19,042 nucleotides of DNA from Anaerolineae bacterium (lineage in GTDB: Bacteria; Chloroflexota; Anaerolineae; JAAYZQ01), in NCBI GenBank assembly GCA_016926595.1, contig JAFGOG010000527.1, forward strand, positions 1 to 19,042, given 5' to 3'. The position numbers and the translations under genes were made by a program. Every line of letters begins with the position of its first letter. Positions within the stretch are counted from its first letter, which is position 1. Under the pieces are notes generated by a model. The model saw only the letters and a list, made by a program, of their open reading frames with translations, had not been told where the DNA came from and searched no databases. Of the stretch, positions 5,573-11,985 are shown piece after piece.

Positions 5573-7920
5573 GCGGCGACCGCCCCGGGCGCTGGCGCGG
5601 GCTAGTCGATCCATTCCTGGCCGTCCTGCTCGGCGGGGCAGCTTTTGCGCTGTATGCCCTGACGCTGGCGCCCACCGTCCTGGCCGGCGACCCGGGCGAG
5701 TTCCAGCTCGCACCCTACCTGCTCGGCGTGGCCCATCCAACCGGCTATCCTCTTTACACTCTGCTCGGCTGGGCCTGGTCGCACCTGCTGCCGGTGGGCG
5801 ACGTGGCCTACCGGATGAACCTGTTTTCGGCTTTTTGGGCGGCACTGGCAGTGGGCCTGCTCTATCCGACCGGCCATAGCCTGGTGCGCCAGGCGCTGCC
5901 CGGCTTCGCGCCCGCAGTCCGGCGCATCCTTGCCGTGCTGGCCACGGCCACCTTTGCCGTCACCCCCACCTTCTGGTCACAGGCGATCATTGCCGAAGTC
6001 TATGCGCTGCACCTCTTCCTGGTCGTGGCGCTGCTCTACTTCCTCCTGGCCTGGGCCGAGCGCCGGAACAGCGTCTACCTGCTGCCGGCTGCCGCCTGTT
6101 TCGGCCTGGGCCTGGCCCACCACCGTACGACGCTGGTCCTCGCTCCGGCCCTGCTGGCTTACCTGTGGCTGGTTGGCCGGAGCGACCCGGAGGCCAGACC
6201 AAACCGGCGGCAGTGCCTGCTGTTACTGCTGCTCATTGTCCTACCGCTGGCCTTCTACCTCTATATCCCCTTCCGAGCACCGCACACCCCCTACCTGCAC
6301 CTGCCGCTGGCTCCAGACCGCGAGCTGAGCCTCTACGACAACAAGCTGTCCACTTTTTTCAGCTTTGTCCTGGGCGGGCCGTTCGGCGGCTCGCTCGACC
6401 TGACGGTGGACCTGGGGGCGCGGCTGGCGATGGCCTGGGAGCTGCTGGGCGGCGAGATCGGCTGGCCCGGCATTTTGCTGGCGCTGGCGGGGGTGGGCTG
6501 GCTAGCGGCCACCAGGCGATGGGCGCTGCTGGCCCTGACCGGGCTGATCTGGCTGGGGACGGTTGCTTTTAACCTGGTCTATACCATCGGCGACATCTAT
6601 GTGCTGTTCATCCCCTCCTACCTGGTTTTTGTGCTGTGGCTGGCCGTGGGCGCCGGGGTCATAGCCCAGGCCTTGACCAAGGTCGCGCCCCACAAGCTCG
6701 CCGCCGCGCCCCTTGGGGCGCTGGCGCTTGTCGCGGCCCTTTTCGCTCTCCCGGCATGGATGGGCCTCAGCCGCTACGACGACCTCGATTCGAGCCGACG
6801 TGCAGAGGTCCGCGCCGGCTGGGAGGCGATCCTGTCCGAGCCGCTGCCGGCCGGCGCCGTGCTGGTCAGTGATGACCGCAACGACATCATGCCGATGTGG
6901 TACCTCCAGTACGTGGAGCACAAACGCCCCGACCTGCTCGGCCTTTTCCCGCTCATCAGGCCCGATTACCCAACGCTGGGCCACGCGCTCGACTTGGCGT
7001 TGGGCGCCGGCCGGCCGGTGTACCTGATCAAGGAGATGCAAGGGATCGAGGTCAAGGTCAGAACCCAGCCCGAGGGCCGATTGTGGCGGTTGGCTGGCCC
7101 GGCCGTCACCGGTCAGCCGGTCCATGCCCGCGACATCCGCCTGGGCGATGCCGTGAAGCTGGCTGGCTATGACCTGTCGGCTCGCAGCCCACGCCCTGGA
7201 GAGGAGCTGCAGGTCAGCCTGTACTGGGAGCCGCTGCGGCCGCTTGAGGCCGAGTACCACAGCTTTGTCCACCTGGTCGACGCGACGGGCCAGCCCGTGG
7301 TCCAGAGCGACCGCCAGCCGGGCGGCGTTTTTTATCCCAGCACGCTATGGCAGCCGGGCGAGCGGCTGCGCGACGACCACAGCCTGACGATGCCGGCCGG
7401 CACGCCGCCGGGGGTGTACCGGCTGCTGGTGGGCCTGTATGCCCTGCTGCCCGACGGCTCGCTGCAACCCCTGGGCGAGCCGGTTGTCGCCGGCCAGTTG
7501 GCGGTAAAGGAGCGGATACAGACCGAGCCCGGAGCTATCGGCCAGCCGGCGACGGCCAATTTCGACGGCCAGATCGAGCTGTTGGGGTACGACGTGGCAC
7601 GCCTGCCGGGCAGCCTGGCGGTGACGCTTCACTGGCGCGCCTTGCAGCCGCCAGCCCAGGACTATTCGGTGTTTGTCCACCTGCTCGACGCGGAGGGCCG
7701 GATCGTCGCCCAGCACGACGGCCAGCCGCAGAATGGCGCCTACCCCACCTGCGTCTGGGATAAGAGCGAGGTGGTCGCCGACGAGCACCTCCTGGACCTC
7801 CCGCCCGATCTGCAGGTGAGCGGCTGCCGGCTGCGGGTGGGCTGGTATCTGCCGGGCAGCGGCGACCGCCTGCCGGTGGCAGGCGGCGGCGACAGCGTCG
7901 AACTGCACGTAGTGGAGTGA
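5569..7920 (+). CDS. DUF2723 (GT117-type) membrane glycosyltransferase with two beta-sandwich repeats
   Basis: This 783-residue protein starts at an ATG overlapping the previous stop by 4 bp. Its N terminus has the DUF2723 hallmark. After the first membrane helix come TLAPTVLAGDPGEF (D41, E44 as the likely acidic pair) and AHPTGYPLYTLLG (about 55-67). About ten membrane segments extend to roughly residue 400. DUF2723 proteins are GT-C relatives of eukaryotic TMTC O-mannosyltransferases. The C terminus holds two similar beta-sandwich repeats (about 523-640 and 663-783). Each begins with an L-x-GYD strand, followed by a W-E/R-x-L pattern, a F-V-H-L-x-D-A segment and a final strand of R-L-x-V-G. 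Between membrane part and repeats is a soluble linker with a DDRND stretch. Probably it transfers a lipid-linked sugar outside the membrane. The acceptor is unknown. Confidence 0.85.
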   Translation: MSGDRPGRWRGLVDPFLAVLLGGAAFALYALTLAPTVLAGDPGEFQLAPYLLGVAHPTGYPLYTLLGWAWSHLLPVGDVAYRMNLFSAFWAALAVGLLYPTGHSLVRQALPGFAPAVRRILAVLATATFAVTPTFWSQAIIAEVYALHLFLVVALLYFLLAWAERRNSVYLLPAAACFGLGLAHHRTTLVLAPALLAYLWLVGRSDPEARPNRRQCLLLLLLIVLPLAFYLYIPFRAPHTPYLHLPLAPDRELSLYDNKLSTFFSFVLGGPFGGSLDLTVDLGARLAMAWELLGGEIGWPGILLALAGVGWLAATRRWALLALTGLIWLGTVAFNLVYTIGDIYVLFIPSYLVFVLWLAVGAGVIAQALTKVAPHKLAAAPLGALALVAALFALPAWMGLSRYDDLDSSRRAEVRAGWEAILSEPLPAGAVLVSDDRNDIMPMWYLQYVEHKRPDLLGLFPLIRPDYPTLGHALDLALGAGRPVYLIKEMQGIEVKVRTQPEGRLWRLAGPAVTGQPVHARDIRLGDAVKLAGYDLSARSPRPGEELQVSLYWEPLRPLEAEYHSFVHLVDATGQPVVQSDRQPGGVFYPSTLWQPGERLRDDHSLTMPAGTPPGVYRLLVGLYALLPDGSLQPLGEPVVAGQLAVKERIQTEPGAIGQPATANFDGQIELLGYDVARLPGSLAVTLHWRALQPPAQDYSVFVHLLDAEGRIVAQHDGQPQNGAYPTCVWDKSEVVADEHLLDLPPDLQVSGCRLRVGWYLPGSGDRLPVAGGGDSVELHVVE

Positions 7921-7924
7921 GCGC

Positions 7925-9334
7925 CTACTCTAGATCGCGCAGCGCCGAAGCGGCGCGCTCGCGATAGTAGCCGCCGGTGTCGAGGTCGGCTGCTCGCTGC
8001 AAGTGCTGGCGGGCCAGGTCGGGGCGACCGGTGCCGGCATAGAGGCTGCCCAGGTGGTAGCGGGCGCTCACCAGATCGGGGGCCAGCGCCAGCGCTTTGA
8101 CGAGCGCCTGCTCGGCCTCGGCGTGGCGACCGGCGAGGTGATACGCCCAACCGAGCAGGTCCTGGGCGCGGGCATCGTCGGGAGCCAGCATGGCCGCCGC
8201 CTCAGCCGCCGGCACGCCCCCCTGCGCGATGTGGTACAGATGATCCAGGTAAAAGTGGGCCAGTATCAGTTGAAAGTCGAATTGCTGATCCTCTGACACA
8301 ACGTCCACCGCTCCCTGGTACCACTCCTCAGCACCCTCGTAATCGCCCAGGTCCAGGTAGGCCTCGGCCATCTGCACCCGGAGGGCTGCGTTCTGTGGAT
8401 CGCGGAGAAGCCCTTGCCACAGGGTCGCCTGGGCTTCCCGCACATATCCTGTCCGCCGGTGATGGATGCCCAGGAAGTAGTAGGCGATCACCAGGTCAGG
8501 GTCGAGGGCCAGGGCCTGGCGCAGCTTATCCTGGGCCATCAGTGTGTGACCCTGGCGGTCGAGGACGTGCCCCAGGTAGGCATGGGCCTGGGCGTTGGCC
8601 GGGTCGAGGGCGACCGCCCGCTCGAGCTGGCAACGGGCCAGGGTGAGCTCGTCACGCTGCAAGAAGGCTATGCCCAGGAGCGAGGCCTGACCGGCCGGCT
8701 CGGGCTCGGCGCTCACCGCCTGGAGCACGGCCAGCATATCCGAGTCGCCGGCCTGGCTCAAGTGACCGGCTGCCTTGGCCATGTCGTCACCCGCCAGGAG
8801 ACGGCCCAGCAAACCGTGGGCAGCGGCGGTTACGCTCGACGACGGCGCAACATTGGATCGCGGTTCCAGATCGAGGGCACGGCGCAGATAATCGGCTGCC
8901 GGCTCCAACTGGCCCTGCGCGATCATCCCCCGGCCCAGCGCCAGGTAGAGGCGGGCATCCTGGGGCGCGAGCGGCAGGGCGCCGTACCAGGTCGTGAGCG
9001 CGGCAGCCCAATCGCCGCCAGCGGCAAAGGCATCGCCCAAGGCCAGCAGCGCCTCGGCTCCGCCGCCCAGACTTGCTACTCGGAAAGCGTCGCGCGCCTC
9101 GGCGAAGCGATGCTGCTGCATCAAAATCTCACCCACCCGCTGCCAGGGCAGGGTTGAGTCTGGAGCGAGGCTGGCAGCGCGGAAATAGGCCTCGACGGCG
9201 GCGCCATATTCTTGCCCGGCGCGGTGGATTTCAGCCTGGCGCATGGCGACGGTGAACGCCTGGGGATCAGGCGTCAGGTTCAGCAACAGGACACCTACCG
9301 CCACGATGGCCAGCTTGAGGCCTGAGGATTGCAT
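7925..9334 (-). CDS. Membrane-anchored tetratricopeptide-repeat protein
   Basis: This 469-residue protein has a hydrophobic N-terminal segment (about 7-20) that reads as a signal anchor or uncleaved signal. It is followed almost entirely by helical TPR units: alternating A/L/G/Y-rich helices with P at repeat ends, such as ALALDPDLVIAYYFLGIHH and ALALAPDLVSARYHLGSLY. TPRs are protein-interaction scaffolds. No enzymatic domain is visible. The start ATG 9334 has no Shine-Dalgarno and lies 6 nt after a -10 box, suggesting a leaderless message. It is convergent with the DUF2723 gene, leaving only 4 bp between stops and no terminator. It could assist surface polymer assembly, but that is a guess from location. 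Confidence 0.8.
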   Translation of the reverse strand: MQSSGLKLAIVAVGVLLLNLTPDPQAFTVAMRQAEIHRAGQEYGAAVEAYFRAASLAPDSTLPWQRVGEILMQQHRFAEARDAFRVASLGGGAEALLALGDAFAAGGDWAAALTTWYGALPLAPQDARLYLALGRGMIAQGQLEPAADYLRRALDLEPRSNVAPSSSVTAAAHGLLGRLLAGDDMAKAAGHLSQAGDSDMLAVLQAVSAEPEPAGQASLLGIAFLQRDELTLARCQLERAVALDPANAQAHAYLGHVLDRQGHTLMAQDKLRQALALDPDLVIAYYFLGIHHRRTGYVREAQATLWQGLLRDPQNAALRVQMAEAYLDLGDYEGAEEWYQGAVDVVSEDQQFDFQLILAHFYLDHLYHIAQGGVPAAEAAAMLAPDDARAQDLLGWAYHLAGRHAEAEQALVKALALAPDLVSARYHLGSLYAGTGRPDLARQHLQRAADLDTGGYYRERAASALRDLE

Positions 9335-9340
9335 GGCCCG

Positions 9341-9369
9341 ATTTTAGCACAAGTTGGCAGCGGCGACAA
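9341..9369 (-). promoter_or_regulatory. Promoter of the TPR gene (likely leaderless start)
   Basis: On the minus strand, TTGTCG (plus 9364-9369) and TAAAAT (plus 9341-9346, preceded by TGC as an extended -10) are 17 bp apart. Only 6 nt separate the -10 from ATG 9334, so transcription would start at or beside the start codon. Confidence 0.55.
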
Positions 9370-9376
9370 CTGGCAC

Positions 9377-9405
9377 TTGACAAGATTACCAGAACCGTGT
9401 ATTAT
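9377..9405 (+). promoter_or_regulatory. Promoter of the LysM/L,D-transpeptidase gene
   Basis: TTGACA (9377-9382) and TATTAT (9400-9405) are separated by 17 bp. The start site would be near 9412, giving a leader of about 46 nt. It lies back-to-back with the TPR promoter, with 7 bp between the two -35 boxes. Confidence 0.75.
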
Positions 9406-9457
9406 ATTGATATCAATTACACTTTTTAGCCGTAGGGGGAGTGGGAAGGGATCTCAC

Positions 9458-10462
9458 ATGACAGCAATTGGTCGCAATCTCATAGCATCATCTAAGCTGG
9501 TGGTCATCAGCGCAGCCTTGATCCTGGCCCTATCACTGGCAGCTCAGCCCGCACACGCCCAGGGGCAGGTTCACGTCGTCCGGGCCGGTGAGACCCTATC
9601 TTCTATCGCCGCGCGCTATGGCACCACGCCGCAGGCCATCGCCGCCGCCAACAACCTGGCAAACGCCAATTATATCTACGCCGGCCAGCGGCTGACCATC
9701 CCCTCGGGAGGAGGCTCGGCGGCATCCGGCGGCACCCATACCGTCAGCCGGGGCGAGACCTTGTCGGCCATCGCCGCCCGCTATGGCACCACGGTCGCGG
9801 CCCTGGTGCGGGCCAATGGGTTGGCCAGCGCCAACATGATCTATGTTGGCCAGCGGCTGACTATCCCCGGCGGAGGCTCGGCCGGCAGCTCTGGCGGCAG
9901 CCAGCAAGGAACTGCATATACTGTTCGCCGCGGCGACACGCTGGCGTCGATCGCCAGCAGGTACGGCACCACCGCCTGGGCCATCGCCAGCGCCAATGGG
10001 CTGGCTAACGCCAATTATATCTATCCCGGCCAACGGCTCAGGATCCCGGCCGGCAGCTCCAGCTCCTATGCCCCGGCAGCCGGCGGGAAGCGTATCGTCG
10101 TCGATCTGTCGGCGCAGCGGATGTACGTCTACCAGAACGGGCAGTTGGTGTGGAATTGGGTCGTCTCCACCGGCCGGCCGGGCCAGGAGACGGTGGTGGG
10201 GCACTATAAGGTGTTGAACAAGATCCCCACCGCTTATGCCTATACCTGGAGCCTGAAGATGCCCTATTGGCTTGGCATCTACTGGGCCGGCAGCCTGCAG
10301 AATGGTATCCACGCCCTGCCGATCGGGCCCGGCGGGCAAACCATGTGGGGAGGCTACCTGGGACAGAGGGTGTCGTACGGCTGCGTCATCCTCAGCACCC
10401 AGAATGCCGCTACGCTGTACAACTGGGCTCCCGTGGGCACGCCTGTAGACATCGTCTGGTAA
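9458..10462 (+). CDS. Secreted L,D-transpeptidase (YkuD) with three LysM domains
   Basis: This 334-residue exported cell-wall enzyme has a Sec signal at 1-34 (hydrophobic 14-29, AHA cleavage motif before QG). Three LysM peptidoglycan-binding domains follow at about 37-82, 92-137 and 152-197, each with a GETL/GDTL-SIAxRYGTT core and ending GQRLxIP, joined by Gly/Ser-rich linkers. The YkuD catalytic domain covers about 211-334, with H285 and the nucleophile C309 in SYGCVIL. L,D-transpeptidases form 3-3 peptidoglycan crosslinks or attach proteins to the wall. The family's usual S/T-H-G-C is S-Y-G-C here, so the third histidine is a tyrosine. ATG 9458 is supported by GGAAGGG (9444-9450), the promoter upstream and the intact signal peptide. 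An in-frame upstream ATG at 9329 precedes the promoter and is rejected. Confidence 0.92.
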   Translation: MTAIGRNLIASSKLVVISAALILALSLAAQPAHAQGQVHVVRAGETLSSIAARYGTTPQAIAAANNLANANYIYAGQRLTIPSGGGSAASGGTHTVSRGETLSAIAARYGTTVAALVRANGLASANMIYVGQRLTIPGGGSAGSSGGSQQGTAYTVRRGDTLASIASRYGTTAWAIASANGLANANYIYPGQRLRIPAGSSSSYAPAAGGKRIVVDLSAQRMYVYQNGQLVWNWVVSTGRPGQETVVGHYKVLNKIPTAYAYTWSLKMPYWLGIYWAGSLQNGIHALPIGPGGQTMWGGYLGQRVSYGCVILSTQNAATLYNWAPVGTPVDIVW

Positions 10463-10511
10463 CTGCGACCAGGCGTCGTACCTGTTGCTTGCAAAGGATC
10501 TCTGCCAGTTG

Positions 10512-10531
10512 ATTCCTTCCTGGAAAGGAAT
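10512..10531 (+). promoter_or_regulatory. Hairpin sequestering the MFS gene Shine-Dalgarno
   Basis: ATTCCTT (10512-10518) is the exact reverse complement of AAGGAAT (10525-10531), which contains the ribosome site (AAAGGA, 10524-10529) of the GTG start at 10538. The 7-bp stem with a 6-nt loop is modest and AU-rich, so it may tune rather than block translation. Confidence 0.35.
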
Positions 10532-10537
10532 AGGGTC

Positions 10538-11734
10538 GTGGCTACCCAGGCCCTAGCCCCCGATCGGCCCGCAACCGTCGGCAAGTTCCATGCAGGGCGC
10601 GTGGTGACTATTGCCACCGGGCATGCGATCCACGACACCTACACCGCCTTCCTGCCGCCCCTCCTGCCGGCTTTTAAGGAAAGCCTGCTGCTGTCTCACA
10701 CGCAGCTCGGGCTGCTGACTGTGTTTCTGAGCGCTCCCTCGCTCGTTCAGCCGGTCCTCGGCTACCTGGGCGACCGGGTCGACCTGCGCCCCCTGGTCAT
10801 CCTGGCGCCGGCTGTAGCCGGTGTGACGATGAGCCTGCTCGGCGTGGCGCCCGGCTATGCCGCGCTGGCTCTGCTGCTCATCATCGCCGGGCTCAATTCG
10901 GCCAACCTGCACGCGGTGGCCCCGGTGATGGCTGGCCGATTGTCGGGGAACAGCCTGGGCCGGGGTATGGGCTTTTGGATGGTCGGCGGCGAGCTGGGAC
11001 GAACGCTAGGGCCGCTGATCGTCGTCACGGCCGTGGCCCACCTTGGCCTGCAGGGCACGCCCTGGCTGATGGCCTTGGGCTTTCTGGCTTCCCTGCTCGT
11101 CTACGTTGGGCTGCGGGGTGTGCCGATACACATCCCAAAAGACGGCGACAGACCCGCCTCCTGGCAAGCGCTGCGCAGCATGGGGCCCTTTCTGGCGCCG
11201 CTGGCGGCGATCCTGGCCGTGCGCGCGTTGATGATCGGAGCGCTGACCACCTACCTGCCTGTCTTCCTAAGTGAGGAGGGGGCGACTCTGTGGCACGCCG
11301 GAGCAGCCCTGTCGGTGCTGCAGGCGGCGGGCGTGGTGGGCGCCCTGCTCGGCGGCGCTCTGAGCGATCGCCTGGGCCGCCGATTGATCCTGCTGTTGTC
11401 GCTGCTGCTGACGCCTGTGTTTATGTTCGCCTTCCTGGCGGCCAAGGGCTGGGGGCAGTTCCTGCTCCTGCCGGCGTTGGGCCTGACCTCTCTGTCGACC
11501 ACGCCGGCGATCATGGCCCTGGTGCAAGAGAGCTTTCCGCACAGCCGATCACTAGCCAACGGCGTTTACATGGCCCTGAGCTTTTTGATCCAGTCGGGGG
11601 CGGTGTTGGTGTTGGGCGCCGTGGGCGACCAGTTTGGGCTGCGGCTGGCTTTTACGGTGAGCGCCGCCGTTCCGCTGCTCGGCCTGCCTTTTCTCTTCCT
11701 GTTCCCGAAACGGCGCTCCAACGACGGCGTCTAG
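10538..11734 (+). CDS. MFS transporter, Fsr (fosmidomycin-resistance)-like
   Basis: This 398-residue protein has about twelve hydrophobic segments. The MFS motif A-type loop follows TM2 (GYLGDRVDLRP, about 75-85) and recurs in the second half (GGALSDRLGRR, about 273-283). The N-terminal HAIHDTYTAFLPPLLPAFKE and the S-x-x-QPVLGYLGDR pattern resemble the Fsr branch of drug/sugar-phosphate exporters, but substrate cannot be read from sequence. The start is GTG 10538 with AAAGGA 8 nt upstream. The gene lies 75 bp after the L,D-transpeptidase with neither terminator nor clear promoter between, so read-through from the 9377 promoter is plausible. The ribosome site lies in a small hairpin. Confidence 0.85.
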   Translation: MATQALAPDRPATVGKFHAGRVVTIATGHAIHDTYTAFLPPLLPAFKESLLLSHTQLGLLTVFLSAPSLVQPVLGYLGDRVDLRPLVILAPAVAGVTMSLLGVAPGYAALALLLIIAGLNSANLHAVAPVMAGRLSGNSLGRGMGFWMVGGELGRTLGPLIVVTAVAHLGLQGTPWLMALGFLASLLVYVGLRGVPIHIPKDGDRPASWQALRSMGPFLAPLAAILAVRALMIGALTTYLPVFLSEEGATLWHAGAALSVLQAAGVVGALLGGALSDRLGRRLILLLSLLLTPVFMFAFLAAKGWGQFLLLPALGLTSLSTTPAIMALVQESFPHSRSLANGVYMALSFLIQSGAVLVLGAVGDQFGLRLAFTVSAAVPLLGLPFLFLFPKRRSNDGV

Positions 11735-11753
11735 CCAGGCCTGAGCTTGCCCC

Positions 11754-11818
11754 CCAGGGAGGGAGCTGTTGGCTCGCGCCCACGCAGCTCCCCAGCTCAG
11801 CTACCCTGGAGTCTGTTT
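11754..11818 (+). terminator. Possible imperfect terminator after the MFS gene
   Basis: An outer CCAGGG/CCCTGG stem (11754-11759 with 11804-11809) encloses an inner 8-bp stem GGGAGCTG/CAGCTCCC (11761-11768 with 11785-11792). TTTT follows at 11815-11818, 5 nt beyond. The stem is interrupted and the T-run short, so this is weak. The rest of 11735-11886 shows no gene I can support. Confidence 0.3.
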
Positions 11819-11886
11819 TGCCAACTGGCACCGTGACCATGGCTCAATGGGGCGCTACCGAGAGGACATGTAGAAATCGGAGCAGG

Positions 11887-11926
11887 TTGACCAAACGGCC
11901 AGGGCGTGGTATACTGTGCCCTGGCC
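11887..11926 (+). promoter_or_regulatory. glnS promoter with palindrome across the -10
   Basis: TTGACC (11887-11892) and TATACT (11910-11915) are 17 bp apart, with TGG before the -10 as an extension. A perfect 9-bp inverted repeat, GGCCAGGGC (11897-11905) and GCCCTGGCC (11918-11926), brackets the -10 box and reaches the start site near 11922. That is a position suited to a repressor operator. Confidence 0.7.
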
Positions 11927-11985
11927 TGCTGTACCGAAACAGGTAACGGACGGCGCGCCGTAGATTTTGGGTAGAGGAGAAGAGC

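Noticed and set aside
2777..5845. A 1022-codon open frame on the minus strand, antisense to the GT-C-like gene.
   Set aside because: Its product is a low-complexity Q/G/R/H/D-rich string with no domain. It mirrors the codon structure of the GC-rich plus-strand gene and lacks a credible ribosome site. The plus-strand frame has clear domains and operon context.
8414..9157. Plus-strand open frame of 247 codons opposite the TPR gene.
   Set aside because: It is a shadow of the TPR frame, without domain, promoter or Shine-Dalgarno.
9560..10060. Three similar DNA stretches that look like tandem repeats.
   Set aside because: They are the coding sequences of three LysM domains with diverged DNA and Gly/Ser linkers, so not CRISPR or a separate repeat element.
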